Shown: positions 15,276 to 28,395 of the stretch, piece by piece
How the letters are laid out: every line of letters starts with the position of its first letter
Numbering within the stretch: position 1 is the stretch's first letter
Made by a program: the position numbers and the translations under genes
DNA from: Stromatinia cepivora
Taxonomy: Eukaryota > Ascomycota > Leotiomycetes > Helotiales > Sclerotiniaceae
Length of the DNA stretch: 64,000 bases
Assembly (NCBI GenBank): GCA_014898415.1
Contig: RCTD01000011.1
Coordinates: 682,001 to 746,000 of the forward strand
Reading direction: 5' to 3'
The notes under the pieces: model-generated
Seen by the model: the letters and a program-made list of their open reading frames with translations, nothing else
What the model was told of the DNA's origin: nothing
Databases searched by the model: none

Positions 15276-17999
15276 TAAATTTATATTAAGCTAATTCTCG
15301 AATAATTAGAAATCGCTGGTTTACAAACGGATTTCAAGAAATGTGAATTCAATATTATATATATTAAGTATTTGGACTTTATTATCTTTATTAAAGGAAT
15401 AGAAATAGATCCTGAAAAGATTGAAATAATTGAGAATTGGATTTTTCTGATAACAATAAAAGAGATCCAATCATTCTTTGATTTTTACAATTTTTATCGA
15501 TAATTCATTAAGGATTATAATATAATAGCGAAACCTTTCAACAAATTCACTACAACAAATATTGAATTCATATTCAATAAAGTATATCAAAATATATTTA
15601 ATATCTTGAAGAAAAAGCTTATCTTCATTCTACTCTTGTAATATTATAATCATCGATTCCTTTGTATACTCAAAACAAATATATTCGATGAAATAATTGT
15701 TAATATATTATTATAATAGTATAATGAAGATTGATTTTCTATAATTTATTTTTCTAAAATCATAATTGTTATTAAACTGAATTACAAAATTTATAATAAG
15801 GAAATACTATTAATTATTCGATCTTTCAATTATTGAAAAACAGAATTCATTAGTTTATTATATAAAATCAAAATTTATATTGATTATAAGATTCTCGAAT
15901 ATTTTATGATTATTAAAACTCTCAATATCTAACAAACTCGTTGGATAGAAGTTCTAGCCGATTATAATTTCATTATTATATATCATCTTAAAAAAGATAA
16001 CTTTTTTGTCGATATCTTAATTTATCGGATTAACAAATTGGATTTTCAGAACTATATCAAAAAGAAGAATCGCCTTTAGTAATTTATTAAAGATAACCAA
16101 ATTAATATCGAAATCATAAAAGAAGTTTTACAAAAACATTATTCAGATAAAACAGTAATTATCAGTATTGATTTGAATAAAATCGTTTTTCGATTCGATC
16201 TAATTAATTATATCATCAAAATAAATAAAACTATAAATAGTTCATTAATATTCAAAATATAAGCTATCTAAGATTATAAATATATATCATTTCAAAATAA
16301 TCTTTTGTTTTACAATAACTGTTTAATAATACCCGATATCGATAATATTCGAATTTATTTAATTCATAAAACCTATAATTCCATTTCCATTATTCATTTT
16401 GGTATAAATAAAACCTATCATTTATTATCTCAACAATACTATTAATCCAGAATATATAATACTGTAACCAGATATATATACAATTATTATATTTGCAAAT
16501 ACAATTCCATTCTATATAATCGTATTCTTAATTTATTATACCTATTTCCGATTTCTAATCGAATATGATAATATATTATTATAGATTATTATAGATTATT
16601 ATAGTTTTAATAAAAATAAATATAAATATAAAAATGTTTTAATCATTATTGATTAATTAATAAAACAAATTATTTCTATATTTTATTACAAATCAATCAA
16701 TGTTTAAATTCAAGTATAATTATATTTATATTATATATATCAATATTATAATTCCTTTGATATTATAGTATCGGATTATAATCTTTAATTTATATTATAA
16801 TTCTGAAAGGAATTCAGTCAAATCTTAAGAACCGATTTCAAATTATCCATTATTTATTATTTTTAAATTAATGATCAAATTGAGATTTATAATTAATATT
16901 TTTAATAATGATTAAAGCTATTTATTAGTTATTATCAAAACGATTGATCGGAATTCTTATTTATAATGAATTATATGTAATTTATTCTTCTACACAATTC
17001 TTTAGAAGGGCCTATACCCTATGAAACCTTATACAGATATACACCGAAATGTATATGGGAATGGAAGGAAGATGTTAATAAATCAACAAACGATATAAAT
17101 GTATATAATACCTGTATATATATAGAATATAATAGATTGATTTTTGTATAAATGAAAAAAGATCTATTGTATATTTAAACCAAGATATCGAAATCTATAA
17201 ATATTTATCGATATGAAATCGATTTCGATATTGGAGATTATATATAGCTTAATATAAAGAATTACTTTACTCAAAGATCATTTAAGAAACTGGATTTCCC
17301 GATTCAAGGAAGATTCAAGATCATTGATCGATCTGGGAGTTTTTTCAAGTTCGAACTTCTGATTATAATGAAAATTCATCCTGTTTTCCTTTTAGATTGA
17401 TTATACAAGGTATATAATGATCCATTTTTTGATTAAATATTCGAATCACCTTTATTTATTAATATAACTAATAATTCGGAATAGAAAATGGAGAAGGTTC
17501 TAATAGTAAAGAAAGTATAAAGGATCTTATTATATAGAGTTTTATAATTTAATAACGATACCGATCTTATTTGGTATCCTGCTTCCGATTTTAAAATATC
17601 ATCACACCTTCTATATGATTTTCATCTAATCAATCCAATATTGCTTGATCCTTCTAATCGATTAATTGATTGAATAAAGTTTTATAAAAGCGGAAAGGAT
17701 AATTATAATTATAATTATAATCATATAAATAACGATTCACTTATAAAACCAAAGGAAAGAAAAATGTTCTTCAATTTAATAGACTAAATATTATGATTTT
17801 ATAATAATGTGTATACATACGATTATAAAAAGATCGAAAACCTATACAAATTCGAAGGAATTTAATCGTTTACATATATGGCCCGAATTCTATACAACAA
17901 ACGAACTGCCACCATCAAAACAATACAAAGGCAATATATTTCAAAAAACTTATACTTATAATTATTTCAAAAAATTATACAAAAAAGAAGCTTGAATAT

Positions 18000-18360
18000 A
18001 ATAAAAACGAAATATAACGTCACCCCTATCGATTTCATTCAATTTAATTGATTTGATTAATTTGATCGATTAATTTAATCGATTTCGAAATTAACTATAT
18101 TAACCATCCATCATCACGATACCATAATTCAACTTCCTTCCTTTTTCTATTGAAACTTTTTTCTTTTAAAAATTCTTTAAATCAAAAAGAATATAAATCA
18201 ATATAAATTTAACCAATTGATGAACAATTTGATCGATTTGATCAATTCATTCATCATTTTGATTAATTTGATCAATTATTTTGATCAATTTAATTAATTT
18301 CCAGTAAATTGACCAAATCAACCAAAATGATCAATCTAATTGATTTAAAACTCATAAACC
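18000..18360. repeat. TTGATCAATTT low-complexity tract in the gypsy 3' region
   Basis: Many imperfect copies of TTGATCAATTT/AATTGATCAAA occur in both orientations. The matching position in copy B (about 50080-50420) has the same composition in reverse orientation. It is therefore a conserved component of the gypsy family's 3' untranslated part and not a chance AT run. Confidence 0.65.
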
Positions 18361-18445
18361 TTCACAAAACCTGATTTCTAATAAAATAACAATAAAATAA
18401 AGGAATAAAACACTCGAAAACGAATTTTTTTGAAGGAAAAAATAA

Positions 18446-18727
18446 TATCACGAATTGTGAACCATAAAAGATTAATCACATGATACCCCTTATCTCCTAT
18501 ATCAATTTATAAATTGATCATCCATATATATACATTACAAATCATACGATTTAATATAATAAAAGAATAATCCTAATAATGTATACATATAATCCCGCAA
18601 TCCACAAATAAATATTTGTATATATATATCTAATCACTTCTTACAAACTATAATTCTCTAATTGTAGATTCTAAGGAACATAATTGACCCTGTTTATTCA
18701 GCTCTACTACGGCTCTTGTGCGTCACA
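18446..18727 (+). repeat. 3' LTR of element A (282 bp)
   Basis: It starts TATCACGAATTGTGAACC and ends TGTGCGTCACA, and is followed by the TSD TTTAT. Just upstream is a purine-rich run (TGAAGGAAAAAATAA). In the sister copy B the same position reads GAAGGGGGGGATAA, so it was probably a G-rich polypurine tract before RIP. Confidence 0.92.
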
Positions 18728-19914
18728 TTTATTATACTAAACCAGAAATACTTGTTTTTCAGTATCTTCTAGGTTTTCTTAATATTTCAATAATCTTTTA
18801 TAGAATTATTATAATAGATCTTCAAGATTTCGATTTTTATAATTCTATCTAGCGATACAAAAACGCATTTATTATAAATAAACAAATCGTTGGTGTCGAC
18901 TTTCTAAAGTGCAGTGTTTTCAATTGAATTATATCGATGTTTTAGATACTCTTTACTCTTTATAAAATCGTTATTCTTTTGAAACTGCAACAAAATATTT
19001 TTTATTGATTTCGATATTAATTCAAATACTATTTCGTTGTTAATTAATATACTAGCTATTCGATATAGTATCGATTATTTGTAATCAATTCCTATTAGCG
19101 ATCCTTCAGAATTGTATAAAGATAAACTATATCTTTTTTTATTAAAAGAGGCCTATAATATTCTATAAAGATTCCATCTTTATTTTCGAAAAAAAGAAAA
19201 TTGCAATTATTATCACAATACTTTTCAATTTATTTTGTAATATAGGTAGTATTTCAATAATACTATTTATATTTTCTATATAATTTAATTGTTTCGATAA
19301 ATCATTGATAGAGTTTAATTTGCTTGATTTATATATGATTATAACCTCGTAGGCGGTCAGAACTTTGATCTATTGTATTTATCTATTATTGAGTTCTTTT
19401 TTTTCATAAAGTATTGAAGATTATTATGATTTATTTTGATTATAATAATATATCAATTATTTGTAATGTAACACTATTATTGAATAAAAATTGTATAGAT
19501 AATCAAAAGTTCTTGATTATAAATAAAATACCTTTGTTCTATTGGATTGAGTTTCTATGAATAAAAAATAATGGGATATTATCAAGAAATAATAGAATCG
19601 TTTGTATTATTAAAAAACAATTGAAAAAGTATATATTTTAATACAAATCCAGAAATATCGATTTCAATTAGGATTCGGAGTATTGGATCAAAATATTGGA
19701 GTATCGGTATTATAATAAAAACTTTTTTAAAATTATCAAAGGCATTTTGAATCTCTCTTATTTATTTGAATTTCAATATAACTTTTCTCTTTTTGGTACT
19801 TTATAACAGATTTATTAAACTATAAACGATTCGCAAATAAATTATAATAAATTATCAATAGAAATTTACAAAGCCCAAGAAGACTTGAATTTCGCAAAGG
19901 AATATCAATACAGA

Positions 19915-20600
19915 TTATTCAATAATAATTTGAATTCTATTTAATTCTATAATAATATCTTTCTTTGATATAATAAAACCCAGGAATTCTACTTCGTATA
20001 TATAGAATATAAATTTCTTTAATTTGATATAAAACTTGTATTCAAATAATCTAACAAGGATCTTATAAATATTAACAATATAGATTTCTTTATTTTTGAA
20101 ATAAATAAAAATATTATTAAGATATATAATATAAATATTATTTATAAAACTAGCAAATATTTGATTAATATATATCTGAAAAATAGCAAGGGTATTAATC
20201 AAATCGAAAGATATAATTAAATATTTGAACTATCTATAATGAATATAGAATATTATCTTTTATTCATTACCTTCCTATATATATATTCGATAATATATAT
20301 CTTTAAGATCAAGTTTTGTAAAGAAGATTCTTTATTTTAAATGATTCAATGATTTGTTAATTAAGGGTAAAGGAATATATTTCTTTTTTGTAATCCTATT
20401 AAGATTATAATAATCGATATATAATCAAGAATTATTTCCTTTTTTGGAATAAATATAATCGAGATTTTGGCAAAACTAATCAAACAACGAATCCAATCTT
20501 TCTTTTGATATTCTTCGAAATATTTTTGTAGAATTGTTAATTCCTCTTCCAAAAAAGTATATATTAGTCCTTAAAGAAAAGTTAATCCAGATTCGAAATC
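19915..20600 (-). pseudogene. E2 reverse transcriptase remnant
   Basis: On the minus strand, a frame around 20552-20361 has a KKDWIRCLISFAKISIIFIP stretch that matches the Ty3 RT start (KGWIRPSTSPAGAPILFVPKK in family members). The frame 20202-19915 contains an IYINQIFASF segment, a mutated catalytic box (YLNNIFIYF, where Ty3 elements have YLDDILIYS) and then a LGFIIS motif. The Asp-to-Asn change fits G-to-A RIP. The two frames are separated by stops, so the enzyme is dead. Confidence 0.8.
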
Positions 20601-20853
20601 AATATAATTTTTATCTTTGATTCAATCTTTTTCTTTAAATTATTGAAATATATTACAAAATTATTTACATTTTATATAAATTGTTATTTAATATAGATTA
20701 TTTATTATATAATCAAATATTAACTATTATCTTTATCTAATATTATATCATATATATATTCCCTGAATTCTTTCTATAATATATTAAAATCCATTATCTC
20801 ATTTTTATATCAATATCAAATCATAAAAGATTGTTTTTGAAAATATTAAATAA

Positions 20854-21019
20854 TGTTGGAAATGAGGCCATCATAGGATTAGAATTGAGGTCACATGATC
20901 ACAATGGTGTATAAACCATATTTAGGGATAACCTCAATTCTACTCCTATTAGAATTATAGATCCTTAATTCAATCTATATAATCAACAATATTATTATTT
21001 TCTATATCAAAAGTTAATA
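20854..21019 (+). repeat. 5' LTR of the copia element (166 bp)
   Basis: It has TGTTGGAA...AAGTTAATA termini and is preceded by AATAA. The 3' copy has the identical length. Confidence 0.93.
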
Positions 21020-24000
21020 GATTATAAGATCCGGTTGCATAGTAATGATTAGAAAGCAAAACAAATCGAGAAAGGATTAATATAACTAATAAAGATAAAA
21101 TAGAATGGAAATCAGAATTTTCATAAAATATCACCGAAGTAAAATTGAAATATAATAATACAGCTTATAATTTACAATATTATAGATCAAAACGGAAAGT
21201 AATCTATACAATGCCGATATAGAATTATAACAAAAACGAAAAGCAAATTCGTATAATTATAAGAAAATATATTACAATATGATTTTACGAATTTTCTTAT
21301 TGTTTTATTTTTTATATTTCTTTATTATCCTAAATCTATTTACAACATATTTTTTAAAATCATTTTAAAAAACCTAAAGACTATTTTCGATATTTATCAA
21401 ATAATAAAAAACCTTTACAATATCGGAATCAAACAACTTTTCGAAGTTTGATCAAAACAATTATGAATAATGATTTAGATAAATAAAGATATAATTGAAA
21501 GAGAAAGAATAGTTTTATACAATTGATCAAATATTAGATGAATATATACAGATTGTAGGACCCAATATAGTATTTACCTATAAGATTAATGATCATGTAT
21601 ATTATAATATCGAATTGAAATCGGAATACTTAAAGGACGAAGCGAATGTATTATCGTATATTTGTATAATATTCAATGATAATAATGAAACTCTTATCAA
21701 CGAATATTCAATAATATATATATTCTAAAAATATTTTAAATCGAAATATACTAGAATTAATACAATCATAGCTAATATATATATAACGATAATCCAGAAT
21801 TTCAAATTTTAATCTGATATTCATTTCGATATAACCATTATCGAAATTTAGAATAAATTGAAAAAGTATAAAAGGAAATTAGGGATTATAAATAAAAGTT
21901 ATTGATCAGTATATCAAAATATTATTTTGCTTTTAGTTTTAATATATAATCTTTTAATCGATTATCAAAAAGTAATGGATATATTGGATATTCAAATCAA
22001 TTTTAATATCGATGATAAGATCAAATATTTATAAGTTAAGAAATTTTGTTTTAAAGATAGATTAGAATAAATATAAATTACAAAAAGATCTAGATATACT
22101 TTTTGATATCAAGAATCAGATTTCAAGATCTCAAATAATATTTGTGATCTGTATCAAAAGGAAGATTATTATATATAAAATTATCTATATTTAATATGAA
22201 TTAATAAATTCCTTTATAATTATTTTCGTTATTAAAAAAGAAAGGGATCCCTAAATCCGAAGAAGATTTATTTCAACAAAAAAGATTAAGTATACTTTAT
22301 TAATAATATCTTTGAATCAAACTCTAATATTGAAAATATAATAAAGGAAGATTATAATTTGATAAAGGAAATCATTAATAAGATTTCTTTTAGTAAATAA
22401 TATACCAATATAGGTGTTTCTTTATATATATTTGATCAACCTTTATTATTCAAATCAATAGATTTTATTACCAAACGAAGGATAAAAATTAATAGGGGAA
22501 TGATATATTGTTGTTATTGAAATTTAATGGATATAATATACAAAAATGGTTCTAAAATATTACTTTCAAATATATTATATATATCAAGATTAGGAGTAAA
22601 TTTACTGTTAGAAAAAAGGATCTATAAAATAAAGCTGCAAAGGGAATTCAATTTTCATTATATATATTTCAAGAAGAACAATAAGAAAATCATTTGTATT
22701 AGAATGTAAGATAGAATATATATAATTTCATATATGATTAAAGGATATAAGGATATAGCTCTCTATTCGAGTATATATTAAAATGATTAGGAAAAAAACT
22801 TTTCTTTAGAAATAATTGATAGTACTAAAGATATCGATAATGAATTAATATTTAAAAAGAAAGAGAGATATCTATTATAATATCGAAGATTCAATCATCT
22901 AAGTTTAGATAAGATTAAGAATCTACATAAGATATTTAATATAATTAAATCAATAAAGGTTTCAATTGAATGAAATATTTACGAAATATATATATTTACT
23001 AAAATGATCAATTGTATTCCGAAGCAATTGAATCTGTACAAATCAAAGAGATTCGAATTTATATATTTCGATATTACAGGATCATTCCCAAAATCGATTT
23101 GAAGGAATTGTTATTTCATATTGATTATTAATAATTATACAAAAGTAAATTGGATTATATTATTTAAATAAAAAGATAATACAATTTAAATATTGAAAAC
23201 TTGGAAAAAGGAGATGGAATTGGTTATTAAAAAAAAGATCATTATAATCAGAATTGATAATACATCGGAATTTCTATAAGTTATTTATGAATGATTATTA
23301 GATATATGATCCGAAATTATAATAATTGTTTTTTTATATCAAAACAAACCTGTAAAATGGAATATAAGGATTGTAGAAATAGATATAAAAGTAATATTAA
23401 AAGAAACTGAATTATTATTAGAATTTTGAAACGAAGTTATAAAGCATAATGTTTATATTAGGAATTGTACTAATATTGATTTTGATATAAACAGAATAAA
23501 TCGATTTTTTACAGAAGTTTTCACAGATATAGTATTAGATATAGAGATATACAAAATCTGGGAGAGCAAATGTTATATTTATATTAATCCCAAGATTATT
23601 CTGAAAGAACAAAGATACAATAAATTGCAGGATATTTTGAGAATTGGAATATTTCTAGGATACTCAAAAATTATGAATAAATATATCAAAGTATATTCTT
23701 TAAAACTAAATTATATATTTCGATTAAATAAAGTAATCATAAATAAATCTTATCGAAAAGAAGATTTGAATCTTAAATTAAGAAATTATAAATCAGGTTT
23801 ATAAGGAATAAAGAATATAAAATTAGATCGAAGATTTTGTAATAGATCAATAACAAATAAAATACTTTCTTCATTTTCAATATTAAATATAATATCTATA
23901 TCATCTTTATTCTAAATATTCTTTTTAATAAATATTATACCGAATTCAATGATTATACTAAATATCTCAATTATCGAATTGAAACCAAGTAAATTAGATA

Positions 24001-24977
24001 TATCAATATCAATATATAATAAAAATGAAAATAACAATATCCAAAAAACAAATCAAAAATCTTTTTCTAAGGATACTTTAAATATCGAATTCATTATTTC
24101 AAAAATTCCAATTCAAGAATCAATTTCTAGAAACCCTGAATCTATACCAAAAGCAAAATTTAAGACTATTTTAAATTTTGTTAACAAATCCATTTCAATA
24201 AAATCAGAAAACAAAATAAATCCATAATTATCTAAAACCGAATAAAAGAATGCAATAGATCTTAAAAACGAATTCTCAAAATATCTAATACAAAAATGGA
24301 AAAGAGATATAGAACAAGATCCTGAAGGAAAATAGGAAAATAAGATTATAAAGATATTGATTATAATATTTATATAAGTCAAAATTCAAAAAAATATAGA
24401 ATATATTATAATTATAATTCTAATCATTTACAAAATAGATCCTTATATCAAAAACAAAATCATTTCAGATTTTATAACTTCATTAATAGATACAAATAAT
24501 ACAGAAAATATAATATATCCAGCCGAAAAAATTCTGGGAATCAAAATATTAAGAACTTATAAGGAAGCAATATCGAATCAAGAATACTCTAAAAAATAAA
24601 AGGAAACTATTCAAAAGGAAATCATATCTTTGATTCAAAATAGTATTTGAAAAGGATATATATTCTCTAAAAAAAGTAATCTGATTTCGACAAAATGAGT
24701 ATTTATAATTAAAACAAAAGATAACAAAATAAAACGATTCAAAGTAAAATTAATAATTCAAGGATTCAATTAAATATTAAAAAAAGATTACAATGAAACA
24801 TTTATACCAATAATGAAACTAAATATATTTAGATTATTCCTAATTATTATTGCAAAGGAAAATTTGGAATACTTATATTTCGATATCAAAAATGCTTTTA
24901 TTGAATTATATTTAAAGAAAAAGATTTATTTCGAACCATTTTAAGATATCAAAATCGAAAAGGGATATATATTATAA

Positions 24978-25286
24978 TATCACGGGATAGTATGATTACA
25001 AAGCACTTTCAGGGATCGGGGAATAGGTGGTACACGTGATTGGTAGAGTGAAAGAATTGAATGACTTGCCCTTGATTATATGAATCAAGAGCTGTATATA
25101 TAGAACAAATAAGTGGTTATCTAGCCGATATGCACCTTAATTAGGCTAGATCTTTGTTTATTAGGATATCAGGATCACCTTATCAATTAGTAGATTGGTA
25201 AGGGCTAGTAGATCCTTCATTCCGATTGGAAAGCATACGCTTTGATCCTTCATAAGATACAGGGGATCACAGGGCTTTCCGTGACA
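24978..25286 (-). mobile_element. Solo LTR, 309 bp, nested in copia RT
   Basis: This is the reverse-complement copy of the solo LTR at 484-792, with exactly the same length. The perfect TSD TATAA lies at 24973-24977 and 25287-25291. It interrupts the copia RT between the NAFIE-type block and the YIDD box. It is visibly less AT-rich than the host element. LTRs of 309 bp are below the duplication length usually needed for RIP in Neurospora (about 400 bp), which could explain why it was spared. Confidence 0.94.
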
Positions 25287-26480
25287 TATAAACTTTACAA
25301 AATCTATATAATTTGAAACAAACTGGAAGGAACTGGAATTTATTATTGAAAAAAGAGCTTTTAAATATAGATTTTATACAAAATTTAATAGACCCATATT
25401 TGTATATATCCAAAAACCATGATATAATATTATTGGTATATATCGATGATATCATTATTGCATCATATATATTATCGTAAATCATTTGATTCAATGAAAA
25501 GCTATCAACCCATTTTAACACCAAGAATCTAGGGAAGATTAATAAAATCCTAAATATTAGAATCATTTGTAATAGAAAAGCATATATATTAATTATAAAT
25601 CAAGAAGAATATCTCGATATTATACTAACCAAATACAATATTATATATAAACAATACTAAACCAAGAAACTATCAATAATGAATTATACCCATCTCCAGC
25701 CAATAATCGATAATAATAAACTAATAGATATAAACGAATATCAATAACGAATAAAAAATGTGATTTATCCAATAATATATATTCGATCAGATATAGTATT
25801 CTTAATTGAAAGATTTTCACAATTTATAGCAAAACCAATAAAACATTATATTATAGCTTTGAAGAATCTAATACGATATCTATAATCAACAATTAAATAG
25901 AAATTATAGTTCAGATCAAAGAAAGTACAATTTGATATCTATAAAGAATATAATATACCTGATAATACAATAAAGGTATATATAGATATAGATTAGATTA
26001 GTAATAAATATAACCGGAAAAGTATTTCAAAGGGAATTGTGATATTCTATAAAAGTTTTATATCGTGGGTTAGCAAGAAACAAATATCTATAGCTATTTT
26101 TAATACAGAATCAGAATATATTACAATAGTAATATTTATTAAATAAAAGAGATAGATTATATAAATACTTAAAGATCTATTCAGATCAAATTATATTGAA
26201 AAGAATAAAAATACAATTCAAATATTTGATAATAATCAGAATATTTTAGCTTTAATCAAGAACCCATATTTATATAAACGATTTAAATATATAAATATCA
26301 ATTATCACTTTATTAAAGATTTGATAGAAAAAAGAAAATCGCTATTAATTATATCAATATATATAATATAATTATCGATGGAATAACGAAGCTTTATACA
26401 AGGATTGCTTTCAAAAGGTTTAAGAAAATGTTAAGATTAATAATCTAAAAGGATCGAATAGGATATCCTCAATAAGGGAG

Positions 26481-26646
26481 TATTGGAAATGAGGTTATCA
26501 TAGGATTAGAATTGAGGTTATATAATTACAATAATATATAAATCATATTTAGGGATAACTTCAATTCTATTCCTACTAGAATTATAAATCCTTAGTTCAA
26601 CCTATATAGTCAACAATACTACTATTTCCTGCACCAAAAGTTAACA
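26481..26646 (+). repeat. 3' LTR of the copia element (166 bp)
   Basis: It starts TATTGGAAATGAGG (original TGTTGG mutated) and ends GTTAACA, followed by the TSD AATAA. Differences from the 5' LTR are mostly transitions. Confidence 0.93.
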
Positions 26647-27182
26647 AATAATATAATTTATTTTTTTTTGGATTTATCGAAAAATAATATCTATTATCAT
26701 TCCGAAATATAAATTCAATTTGGAAAAAGAAGTCTTTTACTTCTATAATAATAGAATCTTTGTAAAATAAAAGTTTCTGAAATTTCAAAGATCTTTTTTA
26801 AAGAACTGAAATAAAATTAGATATTATTTTTTTATTATTGACAATTATTATCAACAAATTAATTACTTTTTTTTATATAAAATAAACAAAGGTTTTTTCG
26901 ATCTATTATTGATTTTCTGATCTAAAGATTTCGAATTCTTTTTATATATTTTCGAATCTTTATACTAATTCTACTTTAAATTATATAATAAATTAATAAT
27001 TTGGTATCGATACCTTATCTTCATTATTGTTCTGAATTCTCGATACATTTTCCCTTCGAATTTGAAAAGCATTTAAACTAATCGATAAATCTGGAATACT
27101 TTTTATTCTCATTATGATTATTCAAAAAGATATCGATAATAATTAATTAACAAATTGTTTTTAAGAATGAAATAAAAAGAAT

Positions 27183-27473
27183 TATCAAAATCACAAATAA
27201 TAAAAAATCAATTAATCCTAAAATAATTATAAAACTTTTCATTATTCTTTTCTAACTAGAAGAACCTCTTTTTTTTAAATCCAATAAAAAGCAATATCAA
27301 AACAATAATAAATCATTGATCATATATTAGAGTTTAATGAATACAAAGATTTTACAGAGTTTTCTAATCAATCAACAGCAAACCATCAATTATACACTTG
27401 CCTTTAACAATGAAACCGCTTCCTTATAAAGATTCCTAACTTTACTAGCAACATCCTTCCAACAACCGTAACA
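27183..27473 (-). repeat. 5' LTR of E2 (291 bp)
   Basis: It aligns end to end with 8302-8592 and is followed by the TSD CTACA. Inside it, on the minus strand, the sequence next to the LTR (ATTCTTTTTATTTCATTC) is nearly the same as that next to the E1 5' LTR. Confidence 0.9.
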
Positions 27474-27659
27474 CTACAATAGTCGGTTGAACTGAAACTC
27501 TAATAGAGAACTTTATATAACGATTAAAAACCATAATAGCTTCTTTAATAATGAAATTATAATATCTATATCTTTATTTTATGAAGTTCAGTATTTTCAT
27601 TTCTTTAAAAATTCTTTAATATTATTTAAAAACTCTTATATATATATTCATTTTCGATT

Positions 27660-28395
27660 CACTTTTATTTCGATTTCGGTATGATTTCGATAGGTATGCT
27701 TTCGATTCGGATTCGGTAGGTATGCTTTCTATTCGGATTTGGTATACTTTTGATTCAGATTTGGTATATATACTTTCGATTTAGATTCGGTATATTTTCG
27801 ATTTGGATTCGGTATATTTTTGATTTAATGAGTAGGGGATATTGATATTTCGATTTGGATTTGGTATACTTTCGATTCGGTGAATAAAGGATATTAATGT
27901 TTCGATTTGGATTTGGTATATTTTCGATTTGGATTTGGTATATTTTCGATTTGGATTCGATATATTTTCGATTTGGTGAATAAGGGATATTGATGTTTCG
28001 ATTTGGATTTGATATATTTTCGATTTGGATTTGGTATATTTTCGATTTGGATTCAATATATTTTCGATTTGGTGAATAAGGGATATTGATGTTTCGATTT
28101 GGATTTGATATATTTTCGATTTGGATTTGGTATATTTTCGATTTGGATTCAATATATTTTCGATTTGGTGAATAAGGGATATTGATGTTTCGATTTGGAT
28201 TTGATATATTTTCGATTTGGATTTGGTATATTTTCGATTTGGATTCAATATATTTTCGATTTGGTGAATAAGGGATATTGATGTTTCGATTTGGATTTGA
28301 TATATTTTCGATTTGGATTCAATATATTTTCGATTTGGATTTAGTATACTTTCGATTTGAATTCAATATGTTTTCGATTCAATAAATAAAGGATA
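27660..28395. repeat. Minisatellite: 22-bp units in a 96-bp higher-order array
   Basis: The basic unit is close to TTCGATTTGGATTTGGTATA. From about 27880 the units are organised in 96-bp blocks, each containing one GTGAATAAGGGATATTGATG element (near 27976, 28072, 28168 and 28264). Because 96 is a multiple of three, a 155-codon frame stays open on the minus strand (28248-27781) with a 32-residue period. The array is part of element E1 and lies in its sense orientation. There is no sign of a known protein domain. Confidence 0.85.

Larger units (their letters stand above)
11660..18727 (+). mobile_element. Ty3/gypsy element A, complete with both LTRs
   Basis: It is 7,068 bp with LTRs 11660-11941 and 18446-18727 (both 282 bp, TGTCACGAATCG...GCGTCACA type). 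The TSD is TTTAT (11655-11659, 18728-18732). On the plus strand, RT spans about 14900-15275. RNase H is at about 15640-16050, with motifs resembling YFSRKL, NYEIYDKELLAI and TDHKNLEYF. The integrase N-terminal zinc domain is at about 16330-16570. The order RT-RH-IN is that of Metaviridae/Ty3. The 3' non-coding part (about 17000-18445) ends in a purine tract before the 3' LTR. Dense TAA/TAG stops and TpA enrichment indicate RIP. Confidence 0.93.
20854..26646 (+). mobile_element. Ty1/copia element with both LTRs
   Basis: The LTRs at 20854-21019 and 26481-26646 are both 166 bp (TGTTGGAAATGAGG...AAAAGTTAACA). The TSD is AATAA (20849-20853, 26647-26651), and a purine tract (AATAAGGGAG) precedes the 3' LTR. 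The domain order on the plus strand is that of copia: a GAG-pre-integrase motif (RRFNHLSLDKIKNLHK) at about 22881-22945, then integrase, then RT (ISTKWVF and DYNETFxPxxKL-like blocks at about 24690-24830, YIDDIIIAS at 25438-25464), then an RNase H tail (SISKG...ISWVSKKQ..., TESEY) at about 26010-26125. The coding frame is riddled with TAA/TAG. The RT domain is split by a solo LTR. Confidence 0.95.
8302..27473 (-). mobile_element. E2: Ty3/gypsy-type element, host of two nested insertions
   Basis: The LTRs at 8302-8592 and 27183-27473 are both 291 bp, with TSD CTACA (8297-8301 and 27474-27478). Net of elements A and copia, E2 is about 6.3 kb. Pol lies on the minus strand. Reverse transcriptase is at about 20600-19915. 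An integrase-core stretch is at 11549-11441, where a WKEIIMDFIIDL-like motif is followed by VVNRYTKF; the family has VVDRYTK. Element A sits between them. A purine-rich run (CGAAAGGAAGATTT, minus) abuts the left LTR. Only about 0.8 kb separates the 5' LTR from RT, so a normal gag appears to be missing. Confidence 0.82.

Noticed and set aside
27781..28248. 155-codon open frame as a gene
   Set aside because: It is a by-product of a 96-bp tandem array inside E1, with no domain and no support for translation.
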